NCBI GenBank assembly: GCA_029556545.1
Contig: JAKQEQ010000029.1
Coordinates: 1-64,000, forward strand
Direction: 5' to 3'
Origin: Candidatus Hydrogenedentota bacterium
GTDB taxonomy: Bacteria; Hydrogenedentota; Hydrogenedentia; Hydrogenedentales; JAGMZX01
DNA: 64,000 nt
Below the pieces are notes generated by a model. It did no database searches. It saw only the letters and a list, made by a program, of their open reading frames with translations, and had not been told where the DNA came from. Positions within the stretch are counted from its first letter, which is position 1, and each line of letters begins with the position of its first letter. Positions 1 through 8,114 of this stretch are shown here, piece after piece. The position numbers and the translations under genes were made by a program.

Positions 1-1982
1 CCTTCACCCTCGCCTTCGCCGCCGCAGGGGTCCGGATCGCCCGCATTCACTGTTACACCGCGGGCGCGTAGTTCGGCGACTTGGGCGCAGAGTTCAGGCG
101 TAAACGTGAGTCCCTCCGCGTAGATGATGTCCCCCGCGCCGATGCCCGAATTATTGACGAAGGGGGTGAAGTCCGTGACCTGCGTGGCAATGACGCGGAC
201 GATGTTGAGGTTTGTCAAACCTTGGAGAGGACCTATGTCGCTGATCGGGCAGACGGACAGGTCCAATTCTTCGAGGGCGGCAAGGGCAGCCAGCGGTCCG
301 ATGTCGCTGAGGCCGAAATTCAACGACAGATTCACGTAATCGAGCGCCGTGAGACATTCCATGCCGCCCAAGCTGGTAATCCCGGCCTCGCGTCCATTGA
401 ACCGATGATAGTCGACCACGTCTTCAGGCAGGATATCTCCTGCCGGCTTGCTGATATCAGCGCGGACAACCGCCTCGACCGCCGCGTCCGCGAAGGTGAG
501 CGGTCCGTCACATTCACCCTCGCCTTCACCTTCACCCTCGCCTTCACCTTCGGCCCCAACAAGCACGCCCACCACGTTGCTGTAAGTGAGCGCCTTCGTT
601 TCACAGGGGTCCTTGATTTCGCACACGTAGTAGGTTAGCCCCGCAAGCGTGCTCGGCGCGTTGTAGGTTCTATCCGTCGCGCCACCGACGGGATTGAACG
701 GTCCGCCGCTATCCGCGCCGGACATCCACTGATAACCGAACGGCTTCGCCAGGTCGCCGCTGTCAACGGCGACGCTCAGCGGCCACGGCGGCCCACCGTA
801 GGGCATCTCCACTTCCGGATCGGGAGCGACGTTGCCGACGGGTTGGAGGTCCAGCACGATCGGGTCGGGATAGGTCGCCCATTCGCGATGCAGAAACAGA
901 TCCCGGTCCCCGAGCGCCGCGGCATACGTGTCGAGGTTGGTCCCCGCGTTGCCGTTAAGGTCGCCGGCGGGGGCTTGCGCGGACAACAGCGCGCCCTGGC
1001 AGTCGTAGTTCGCGCACGTGAACGAATTCAGGTAATTGGTAATCGCGGTGCATATGTTCGTGTTCGAGACCCGGATGCGCACGTTGATGGTTCCGATCAC
1101 GTCGATCTCCACCGGCACGGTTACATCGAGACTTTGCAGGCCGTCACAGTTCCAGTTCGTCGCCGCGCCTTTCGCCGCCGCGCCCGAAAACGCCTGCGTT
1201 GCAAGCCCTTCCATGATGCCGCGCTGGACGCCGTCGCCGAACGCCTTCGGGATGGGTGCGCTCGTCTTGAGGTCCGCAAGCAGCCGCGGCAGTACGTCCA
1301 CGATGACCCGCTTGATAATCACCGCCTGCAAGTCCTGCCAGTAATTAATACCGTACTGGTCGCCGAGGGTCATAAATCCCGCGCCCAAATCAATGCTGTC
1401 CTGGAGAAAATACGGATACTCGTCGTCTTCGAGAAGCGAACCCTCCGCGTAGTCCGCGTTATACAGGCTGGGCACGTCAAAGCACGTAGTGCCCACAAGA
1501 GGCAGACTCGGCAGACAATTGGTGGCCCCGGTCGTAATGGTTACCGTCTGATCATAATCCCAGATAAGATAAGTGAAGGTGACCCGTACGCCGGGCAGTG
1601 TCAATTCCGTCGCCTTGATCGTCGCGCGGTTCGCGTCGTAGGCTGCTTGGACCGTGCCGGCCGGCACGCCCGGCGCCACGCACGAGGCGCCGTTCGCCAA
1701 CGCTTCGAGCAGCGCGAAATGGTCGTCGTCCTGGATGCTGTTCGCGTCGTTGTCGACGCCGACGAACTCCGGCGTAACCTGGGGCACCTGCTCGTATGCC
1801 GGTGGCGTGCCGTTCAGCCACAGGTTGGTGCCGCCCTGGTCCACGAGTAACGCGCCGATTTGCTCGTCATACCGGTCCAGCGACGTATCGAAGTCGACCG
1901 GCGGGGCGACTTGTGCATGCGCCAGACCCGCGCAACACAGAAGCACCGTTGTCAACATGATGATTCCCAAGCACTTGTTCAT
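1..1982 (-). CDS. Exported leucine-rich-repeat protein with (Gly-Glu)n linkers, 3' end outside the window
   Basis: One minus-strand frame stays open from the ATG at 1982 to the window edge (660 codons, no stop). It begins with a signal peptide (MNKCLGIIMLTTVLL, then AHA before QVAPP). The next ~350 residues have no family I recognise. An Ig-like stretch with a Cys pair follows (YYVCEIKDPC), then a (Gly-Glu)n linker at about residues 476-491. After that come internalin-type leucine-rich repeats (ALDYVNLSLNFGLSDI, ALEELDLSVCPISDIG, NLNIVRVIATQVTDF). A second (Gly-Glu)n tract begins at the window edge. The ribosome-binding site is AAAGGCGG. The likely role is adhesion or surface interaction, inferred from the repeats only. 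The C-terminus may carry the paired FYN module seen in two other window proteins, but it is not visible here. Confidence 0.85.
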   Translation of the reverse strand, partial: MNKCLGIIMLTTVLLCCAGLAHAQVAPPVDFDTSLDRYDEQIGALLVDQGGTNLWLNGTPPAYEQVPQVTPEFVGVDNDANSIQDDDHFALLEALANGASCVAPGVPAGTVQAAYDANRATIKATELTLPGVRVTFTYLIWDYDQTVTITTGATNCLPSLPLVGTTCFDVPSLYNADYAEGSLLEDDEYPYFLQDSIDLGAGFMTLGDQYGINYWQDLQAVIIKRVIVDVLPRLLADLKTSAPIPKAFGDGVQRGIMEGLATQAFSGAAAKGAATNWNCDGLQSLDVTVPVEIDVIGTINVRIRVSNTNICTAITNYLNSFTCANYDCQGALLSAQAPAGDLNGNAGTNLDTYAAALGDRDLFLHREWATYPDPIVLDLQPVGNVAPDPEVEMPYGGPPWPLSVAVDSGDLAKPFGYQWMSGADSGGPFNPVGGATDRTYNAPSTLAGLTYYVCEIKDPCETKALTYSNVVGVLVGAEGEGEGEGEGEGECDGPLTFADAAVEAVVRADISKPAGDILPEDVVDYHRFNGREAGITSLGGMECLTALDYVNLSLNFGLSDIGPLAALAALEELDLSVCPISDIGPLQGLTNLNIVRVIATQVTDFTPFVNNSGIGAGDIIYAEGLTFTPELCAQVAELRARGVTVNAGDPDPCGGEGEGE
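510..556 (-). repeat. GGNGAR hexamer repeat encoding a (Gly-Glu)n linker
   Basis: Tandem six-base units (GGTGAA, GGCGAG) on the minus strand encode alternating Gly and Glu between the Ig-like part and the leucine-rich repeats. Gain or loss of whole units keeps the frame. Confidence 0.85.
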
Positions 1983-2221
1983 GATTGCCGCCTTTCTGTT
2001 ACGAAACGATAAGACCTGTGTCAAACCACTGGATTCAACATGACACACCGCCGCCAATCGCGACAGCGCCATAACCCGCCGCAGTGTTTGCTCCCTCTCC
2101 ACGAGGCGAATATCGCCTGCCCCAGCCTCGTGGATAATACCCGCCGCTTCGGGCTCTCCATACGCCGCCTAATCCTGATTAGCCTGAACCATGAACACCA
2201 TACAAGATGGCCACTAATCTG
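1983..2221. other. Intergenic region upstream of the LRR gene
   Basis: These 239 bases separate two minus-strand genes. A TTGACA box lies on the minus strand about 30 bases upstream of the LRR start, but no good -10 follows at the right distance. I see no gene or terminator. Confidence 0.4.
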
Positions 2222-3334
2222 TCAAGATTCGGATGTTGATCCGAGCAGCCTGAGGTCCAGAGTCTCGATCTGTTCCGCGACAAGGTCCGGGCGATGTTCA
2301 GCGAGGATGGTTTCGCGCGCGTTGCGTCCCAGTTCCGCGCGCAGTTTCGGATTTGTGACCAATTCATGTAGCGCCTCCGCGAAAGCGGCCGCGTCGTTGT
2401 CGGGAACTATAAGCCCGCTCACGCGATCGAGTAGCGGATACGCCGCGCTCTCGCACGCTACAATGGCTTTTCCGGCCGCCATCGCATTGAGCAGCTTGAT
2501 TGGGTAGCCGGACCAGGACACCCGAGGTACGGCAAAGACCGAATCTTCCGCGAGCAAGGGCCTCAACGCGTCAAAATCGGGCGTATACACGAATTCCGCC
2601 CGCGGCGTTTGCGGCGCTTCCGCGCTCGCGATAAGGAGGCGCGCCTCCGGCAGCCGCGCGCGGAGCCGGTCCACAGCCTCATACAGCAGTCCGAGATTCT
2701 GGTAGGGGTCCAAGTTGCCGGCGTAGACCACGGGCGGTGTCGTCTTCCCGACGGCACACTGCTCGAAGGCCGCCACATCGAGCGGCGGCGGCACGATGGC
2801 CACCCGCGCGGGGTCGCAGCCGCGCACGATCAAGTGTCCGGCGAGCCGCCGATGCGGCGCGATAACGCAGTCCGCGCGCGACGGGAACCGGCGATCAAGC
2901 CAGCGGCCCGCGCGGGCGGCGGTCCGGCTGCCGTGGAAGTAGTAGGGCAGTTCGTCGGACATGGCGTTATGCGCATGATAGACTACCGGGCGCTTGCGGG
3001 CGCTCAACGCCACAAGCAGCGCCTCGTAGTTGTGCGCATGAACCACGTCAATCCGCTGCTCGCGCACGACCCGGCGCAGCACACGCACGAGATCAAGGTC
3101 CAGTAACGGCTTCATGGGAAACGGCCCAGCGGCCGTCCGTTGATCGCCGGGCAGACGCCTGCCGCGATGCACGGGCAACCCGGTGCCGTCGTCGCCCAAG
3201 CCGCTTCCATACACTACCAGGTGTACCTCGTGGCCCCGCGCGCGCAGCGCGAGCGCGGTGTCGCGCAGCAGCACCTGCGAGCCCTGCGGCACGGGGTAGG
3301 GGCATGCGCCCACCATGGCAATACGCAGCGTCAT
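2222..3334 (-). CDS. GT4-type glycosyltransferase
   Basis: A 370-residue GT-B fold glycosyltransferase, probably transferring an activated sugar to a lipid or polysaccharide at the cytoplasmic membrane. The N-terminal half has the GT4 opening (MTLRIAMVGACPYPVPQGSQ), where the Gly-rich loop follows the first strand, and the HAHN motif after the third strand. The C-terminal half has the donor-side fold (VVYAGNLDPYQNLGLLYEAV) and the helix KLLNAMAAGKAIV that normally carries the acidic EX7E region, here only partly conserved. The start codon overlaps the stop of the upstream phosphodiesterase-like gene by four bases (ATGA), so the two are translationally coupled. The acceptor cannot be told from sequence. 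Confidence 0.88.
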   Translation of the reverse strand: MTLRIAMVGACPYPVPQGSQVLLRDTALALRARGHEVHLVVYGSGLGDDGTGLPVHRGRRLPGDQRTAAGPFPMKPLLDLDLVRVLRRVVREQRIDVVHAHNYEALLVALSARKRPVVYHAHNAMSDELPYYFHGSRTAARAGRWLDRRFPSRADCVIAPHRRLAGHLIVRGCDPARVAIVPPPLDVAAFEQCAVGKTTPPVVYAGNLDPYQNLGLLYEAVDRLRARLPEARLLIASAEAPQTPRAEFVYTPDFDALRPLLAEDSVFAVPRVSWSGYPIKLLNAMAAGKAIVACESAAYPLLDRVSGLIVPDNDAAAFAEALHELVTNPKLRAELGRNARETILAEHRPDLVAEQIETLDLRLLGSTSES

Positions 3335-4917
3335 TCGTAGTATCCCAGCGCGCGCAGCCGCTTCTCGACGGTCCGCGCTTCGTCTTCGCTATACGGACAC
3401 ACCTCCCGCGCCACGCGAGTCCCCTCTCCCCGAGGAAGAACTTCGATGTGAGGGTGGAGCAGCGCCTGCCCCTCCATAGGAGGCGCCGGTACCCCCAGCG
3501 TCGCGAGCACCGTCGGGGCCACGTCTTCGAGGCGCGCCTCCGTCGCCGCACACGGCTCCGACAGGATCAGCATGCCCGTGGGACGGTGCGTCCCGTTCAT
3601 GCCGCGCTCCTTGCCGCCGAAGTATTCCTCATCCCGCAAGCGGCGGAAGCCGGGACCGCCCCGCGCCCGGAGGCATGAGTGGGCATAACCGTTTTCGAGC
3701 GCCAGTTCCAAGATGATGTCGGGCGCGCGGTCCACGTGCGGACCGTCATAGAGTTCCGCGCGAGGCCACGCCCGCGCAACCGGCCCCCAGTCCTCAAGCT
3801 CGTGGCAAAGGTCGCGCACAAAGGCGTCATAATCGCGCGCGCGCACCTGCCCCTTCGGCTCGCGGCCCTCGAGGTTCACCCGCACCGAAGGGAAGTAGTT
3901 CAATTCCTCGGACCACGCGGCGGTGGCCGACCAATCGATGCCCCCGAAACGGGAGCCGGACTCGGCCCGCGCCGCGACGCCCCGGAATCGCCGGAACAGG
4001 CCGCCGCGCCAGTGCTCCGGCACGCAGGCCATCGCCGCGCGCTTGATCAGGCCGCCGTTCGTGGGGCAAAAGCGCAGGTAGCCCCGCTCCGCGAGCCAGT
4101 TATTGAGGTGCACCACGCCCGTGCCCGCGCCGCCGAATCCATGATCGCTCACGACGCCCACGACGACGTCTTCGCCCGCCGCGCGCACCAACGCGCCCAC
4201 GGCGTCATCGAGCCGCTCGTAGACTTCGCGAATCGCGTGCTCGCGCCCGCGCCGGTAGCGTGGCGAACGCGGATCGTGGAACATCCAGAAATGGTGGGCG
4301 ACCGTGTCCGATTCGCCGAAGACGACCATAAAGAAGTCCCAAGGCTCCCGCGCGAGGAGCCGCACCGCAATCGCCGATTTTTCATCGACGGCGCGCAGCA
4401 GGAGCGGGATCGCCCGATCATGCCAGCCCGGACCGATATCGGATTCCTGGAAATCCGCGAATCGCCATTGCCGCACTTCGGGATATAACGCGGGCGGATG
4501 GACGAATGAGGCGTCGATGCGCGTGGCAACGGGCGAATCGAAACCGGAGACTATGAACCCGTTGACCGGCTCGGGCGGGTACGTGCCCGGCACGCCCAGC
4601 ACGCCGACCCGCTTCCCCGCGTCCGACAGCACGTTCCACAGCGCCGGGGCTTGGCGGAACGTGCCGTTCGTGAATCGGATCGCGTATTGCCCCCGGATCA
4701 TTTCCGTGAAATCGATGAGCCCGTGGCGGCCCGGTCCCACACCCGTGACACAGGTCGCCCACGCCGGGAACGTTGCGCACGGCACGGTGCTCGACGCGCG
4801 CAGAAACGTGCCCCGCTCGGCGAGCCGCGCCAGGTGCGGCAGGCGGCCCTCGGCCATCCAGGGCCCGATCAGCGACGGCTCCGCGCCGTCCAGACCTATC
4901 AGAAGAAAGCGTGGCAT
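3331..4917 (-). CDS. Alkaline-phosphatase-superfamily phosphodiesterase/nucleotide pyrophosphatase
   Basis: A 528-residue hydrolase of the type I phosphodiesterase/nucleotide pyrophosphatase family. It starts directly with the metal-binding strand (FLLIGLDGAEPS, Asp10) and has the nucleophile region CATFPAWATCVTG with Thr49 as likely catalytic residue. The second metal site is visible as GESDTVAHHFW and VSDHGFGG. No signal peptide is present, so it is probably cytoplasmic, unlike many relatives. It overlaps the downstream GT4 gene by four bases. Relatives paired with glycosyltransferases often act on nucleotide-sugar or lipid-linked phosphate substrates, but the substrate here is unknown. Metal ligands appear complete, so it should be active. 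Confidence 0.88.
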   Translation of the reverse strand: MPRFLLIGLDGAEPSLIGPWMAEGRLPHLARLAERGTFLRASSTVPCATFPAWATCVTGVGPGRHGLIDFTEMIRGQYAIRFTNGTFRQAPALWNVLSDAGKRVGVLGVPGTYPPEPVNGFIVSGFDSPVATRIDASFVHPPALYPEVRQWRFADFQESDIGPGWHDRAIPLLLRAVDEKSAIAVRLLAREPWDFFMVVFGESDTVAHHFWMFHDPRSPRYRRGREHAIREVYERLDDAVGALVRAAGEDVVVGVVSDHGFGGAGTGVVHLNNWLAERGYLRFCPTNGGLIKRAAMACVPEHWRGGLFRRFRGVAARAESGSRFGGIDWSATAAWSEELNYFPSVRVNLEGREPKGQVRARDYDAFVRDLCHELEDWGPVARAWPRAELYDGPHVDRAPDIILELALENGYAHSCLRARGGPGFRRLRDEEYFGGKERGMNGTHRPTGMLILSEPCAATEARLEDVAPTVLATLGVPAPPMEGQALLHPHIEVLPRGEGTRVAREVCPYSEDEARTVEKRLRALGYYE

Positions 4918-4944
4918 GGGCTGATTGTAGCAGAGCGGTCGCGT

Positions 4945-5916
4945 CTATGCTTCCGCGCGCACCCACTCCGCGCCGCGCAGGAACACCACTTCGCGGCGAA
5001 TCCCCGACGGCGTGACGTGCAGTACGACATAGTGGTGGACCCGTCCCGCCGCATCGATCCTGCCGCTGAGCGGCGCGCCGCCGCCGGCAGTCAGCGTGTA
5101 GCGCACGCCGTCGATCACCGTCGTGGCGTAGCCGTGAATGTGCGCCATGAACGCCTCGGTCACGCCGTGGCGCACGAACAGCGCGTGCAGCCGGTTCGCG
5201 TTCTCCTTGAATCCGCGCCGCCGTGCGTCTCTGGCGAAGGTGGTCTCGAAGAACGCCGGCGGGATATGGAAGAAGACGAACCGGTGCCGCGCGCCGGGTT
5301 TCGCGAGTTCGGTTTCGAGAAACGCGAGGTCCGCCTCGGTGACGCGCCGGCCCCGGCTGTTGTTGAACCCGACAAAGCGGCACGGGCCGAGGTCGAACGC
5401 GAACTTGTCGTCGCCGTACAGCGCCCTGAACGCCGCGAAATCGCGCCGCGCGCCGCGCTCGTGGTTGCCCGGCACGCAAAACATCGGTATCGGATCCACA
5501 ATCGTCTCGAGAAGCGCCACGTGGTTCTCGATGAACTCGCGGGCGGTCCCGTGCCGGACGATGTCGCCCGTGTGGAAGACCATGAGCGGCTGCTCCGCGG
5601 CCGCGCCCTTATAGACCTGCGCCGTGATTCGCTTGCGGTTGCGTGTATCGCCGAGGACCACGAACGAGAACGTCTCCGCGTCTCCCAGACGCGACCGCGC
5701 ATCAGAGACAAGCCGCGCAAGCCCGTATTTCGCGCGCAGCGCCGCGAGACGGTCGAAGCCGCGGTGCGCCCGCGCGTATTGCAGCAGGGACAGGCCGCCC
5801 AGCATGATCACAAGCAGCGCAAGCCCGCCCATCGCGAACCACACGCTGTAGGCAATGCCGACGTAGACGGCCGCAGCCAGAATGATCAGCATGGCGATAC
5901 GTTTCTTCTTGAACAT
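4945..5916 (-). CDS. Membrane-anchored metallophosphoesterase
   Basis: A calcineurin-like phosphoesterase of 323 residues. I chose the ATG at 5916 (MFKKKRIAML); the open frame extends to 6072 but would run into the neighbouring protease gene. Residues 8-48 form one or two membrane segments. The dinuclear metal motifs follow in order: GDTR (Asp90), GD (Asp118), GNHE (Asn151-His152), FFHIP, and AHIHG where relatives usually have GHxH. The catalytic domain presumably faces the periplasm or cytoplasm next to the membrane; topology is not decided. It is co-directional with the phosphodiesterase-like gene downstream, 27 bases away, so the two may share a transcript. The substrate is unknown. Confidence 0.85.
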   Translation of the reverse strand: MFKKKRIAMLIILAAAVYVGIAYSVWFAMGGLALLVIMLGGLSLLQYARAHRGFDRLAALRAKYGLARLVSDARSRLGDAETFSFVVLGDTRNRKRITAQVYKGAAAEQPLMVFHTGDIVRHGTAREFIENHVALLETIVDPIPMFCVPGNHERGARRDFAAFRALYGDDKFAFDLGPCRFVGFNNSRGRRVTEADLAFLETELAKPGARHRFVFFHIPPAFFETTFARDARRRGFKENANRLHALFVRHGVTEAFMAHIHGYATTVIDGVRYTLTAGGGAPLSGRIDAAGRVHHYVVLHVTPSGIRREVVFLRGAEWVRAEA

Positions 5917-6019
5917 GAGTAAGCACAATCCGAAGTCAGGGGTGTTGACGCCCGGTCGGGCGATGCGAAACGCTACCACGAACGCCGCGACAATGCAACA
6001 CGCGCGGCGGCGGCAATTC

Positions 6020-6508
6020 TCAAAGCGGTCTAGGGTTCTTCCGCTTCTTCTTTGCCTTGACCCGTTCCCCAAGCACCCGCCGCCGGCTCACGTCCACCAG
6101 GAAATCCCGCGCGAGCGCCCTGCGGCCCAGGAGCATCCGGTACAGCATGCGCTCCCGCGAGACGAGGGACAATTCGATCTCTTTTTCGACGGGTCCGAGC
6201 CGGATACGGGTCTTGACAAAACAGCGCACCGTGTAATGCCCGGTGCTCGAACGCACGCGCCCCCATTTCACGACCGGGGCGCATACCTCGATGTGGCGAA
6301 ACGGCGGCTTGCGCCCCGTGATGACCCGGAACCGCACGCGGCCATCCCCCAAGGATTCGATATCCTCGACGTGCAGCGCGCTCGTGCGCGCGCCCGTGTC
6401 CACCTTCGCCCGCATCCCCGTGATGCCCCACTCCGGGAAATCCACGTATTCCGACCAGCCGATCACGGTCCGGGACTCGGGATGTTCGCTCTCCGGCTTG
6501 GTGCTCAC
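6020..6508 (-). CDS. RimK-associated retropepsin-like zinc protease family protein
   Basis: A 162-residue member of the ATP-dependent zinc protease family (PF05618), which has a retropepsin-like fold. The core motif is AKVDTGARTSALH with Asp37-Thr38-Gly39-Ala40, followed by the conserved stretch RMLLGRRAL and the terminal FLVDV strand. I chose the GTG at 6508 because GGAGGAAG lies ten bases upstream and the length then fits the family; the frame is open further to an ATG at 6595. Relatives are often next to the RimK ligase or inactive-transglutaminase genes; neither is seen here. The gene precedes the metallophosphoesterase by about 100 bases on the same strand. Confidence 0.85.
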   Translation of the reverse strand: MSTKPESEHPESRTVIGWSEYVDFPEWGITGMRAKVDTGARTSALHVEDIESLGDGRVRFRVITGRKPPFRHIEVCAPVVKWGRVRSSTGHYTVRCFVKTRIRLGPVEKEIELSLVSRERMLYRMLLGRRALARDFLVDVSRRRVLGERVKAKKKRKNPRPL

Positions 6509-6637
6509 GTTCGTGGCGCTTCCTCCGCTCCGTCGCGTCCTTGCTCGATGCCGACGGTGTACCGCGTCGGGTTGCGAGCCTCGATGTATCGCCATTCACT
6601 CCAACAGTCTACCCGAGTGGCCCTGCCCGCACAAGGC

Positions 6638-6666
6638 TTGACGAGGTAGTTGCAATAATGCATAAT
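6638..6666 (+). promoter_or_regulatory. Sigma-70-type promoter of the AAA ATPase gene
   Basis: TTGACG at 6638-6643 and CATAAT at 6661-6666 are separated by exactly 17 bases. Each is one mismatch from consensus. Transcription should start near 6673, giving a leader of about 22 bases before the GTG at 6695. Confidence 0.7.
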
Positions 6667-6681
6667 GAATGCATAATTGCA
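6651..6681. promoter_or_regulatory. 31-base palindrome over the -10 box (likely operator)
   Basis: Arms TGCAATAATGCAT (6651-6663) and ATGCATAATTGCA (6669-6681) pair with one mismatch around a five-base centre. The palindrome covers the -10 box and the transcription start, the classical place for a repressor. It is AT-rich within GC-rich surroundings. Confidence 0.6.
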
Positions 6682-6694
6682 TGGAGTGTATCGC

Positions 6695-7933
6695 GTGGCG
6701 CCGTACAAGTACATCGCGCGTTCGCTGGAAGGCACGCTGAAGCGGGCGGCGCGGGAGTTTCCGGCGATCCTGTTGACGGGCCCGCGGCAGTCGGGGAAGA
6801 CAACGCTCCTCACACACCTGTTTGGGGCCAAGTATCGCTACGTCTCCCTCGATGCCCCGGATATCCGGCTGTCCGCCGCTTCCGACCCGAGGGGGTTCCT
6901 GGAAATGCATCCCCCGCCCGTCATCATCGACGAAATTCAATACGTTCCCGATCTGCTCCCGTACATCAAGGAGCGGATTGACGCTGAGCGCCGCAAGACC
7001 GGACGGTATCTGCTTACGGGGTCCCAGAACATCCTGCTTGCGGAGAAGGTGACCGAGTCGTTGGCGGGCCGGGCGGCGGTCTTGCGATTGTTGCCGCTTT
7101 CCCACCGCGAGTCCGCGGGGCGCCCCGCGGCTCCCCTGTGTTGGGAGCGGTCCGGCGCGAACCGATCGCCGAAGCCGGGCGTCGCCGCGTTATCGGGAAG
7201 GCGCCTGTGGAAAGCGTTCCTCCGGGGCAACTTCCCGGAACTGGTCGCGCGTCCCGGCAGGGATTTTTCGCTGTGGCACAGCGGTTACGTGCAGACCTAT
7301 CTCGAACGCGACGTGCGCTCGCTGCGACAGGTTGGCGATCTCACGCTTTTCCAGGGTTTCCTCAAGTTGCTTGCGGCGCGAAGCGGGCAATTGCTCAGCC
7401 TCGCCGATGTCGGACGCAACTTGGGCCTCGCGCTCAACACGACTAGAGCGTGGCTTTCGGTGCTCGAGGCGACTCACCAGGTCATCATTTTGCGCCCATA
7501 TCATGCAAATATCGGCAAACGCCTCGTGAAGACGCCGAAGGTGTATTTCACCGACGTCGGAACCTTGTGTTACCTGGTCGGCCTGAGGACGGCCGACCAC
7601 GCGGCTTCCGGCCCCATGGCCAGCGCCATCTTCGAGACCGCCGTGCTTTCCGAGATCGTGAAGACCTGCTTGCATCGCGGTGAAGAGCCCGCGGTGTACT
7701 TTTGGAGGACCGCCGCCGGCGCCGAGGTGGACTTTATCGTGGAAACACGGGGCAAGCTGGTCCCCGTCGAGGTGAAACTGTCCGGAACGCCCAACCCGAA
7801 CATGGCGAAGGGTGTCCAGACGTTTCGCGCGGACTTCGGGACTCGCGCCGGGCGGGGCTACGTGGTCCATCCCGGCAAGATGCGCCTGCCCTTGGCGCCG
7901 TCGGTGGAAGCCGTACCCTTCGGGGAACTGTGA
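6695..7933 (+). CDS. AAA+ ATPase with DUF4143 and C-terminal PD-(D/E)XK-like domain
   Basis: A 412-residue member of the widespread AAA_14/DUF4143 ATPase family. Residues 29-36 are the Walker A motif (GPRQSGKT) and PPVIIDEIQYVPDL carries Walker B. The middle contains a winged-helix stretch (LLSLADVGRNLGLALNTTRAWL) and the C-terminus has a PD-(D/E)XK-like core (AGAEVDFIV followed by VPVEVK). The GTG at 6695 is chosen because GGAG lies eight bases upstream; an in-frame ATG at 6677 lies inside the operator palindrome. The biological role of the family is not established. The promoter and palindrome upstream suggest tightly controlled, perhaps autoregulated, expression from a free-standing gene. 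Confidence 0.88.
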   Translation: MAPYKYIARSLEGTLKRAAREFPAILLTGPRQSGKTTLLTHLFGAKYRYVSLDAPDIRLSAASDPRGFLEMHPPPVIIDEIQYVPDLLPYIKERIDAERRKTGRYLLTGSQNILLAEKVTESLAGRAAVLRLLPLSHRESAGRPAAPLCWERSGANRSPKPGVAALSGRRLWKAFLRGNFPELVARPGRDFSLWHSGYVQTYLERDVRSLRQVGDLTLFQGFLKLLAARSGQLLSLADVGRNLGLALNTTRAWLSVLEATHQVIILRPYHANIGKRLVKTPKVYFTDVGTLCYLVGLRTADHAASGPMASAIFETAVLSEIVKTCLHRGEEPAVYFWRTAAGAEVDFIVETRGKLVPVEVKLSGTPNPNMAKGVQTFRADFGTRAGRGYVVHPGKMRLPLAPSVEAVPFGEL

Positions 7934-8114
7934 CGGGGAGCGGCGCATGCGACGGCGGGACGCGGCGACGCGCGCGTTTCGGAAGATGCGGCGCGCCCAC
8001 GGTGTTCCTTGACGAGGCGCCATCGCGCGTATCGACCTAATTGGCGACGCCTGCCCGGCGGCCACGAAGCAAGGACTCGGGAATCCCCGGGCGTGAACGA
8101 AAGAAACTTGTCTT

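Noticed and set aside
3679-4488. 269-codon open frame on the + strand
   Set aside because: Antisense to the well-supported phosphodiesterase-like gene; composition is Arg/Ala/His-rich as expected for a GC-rich shadow.
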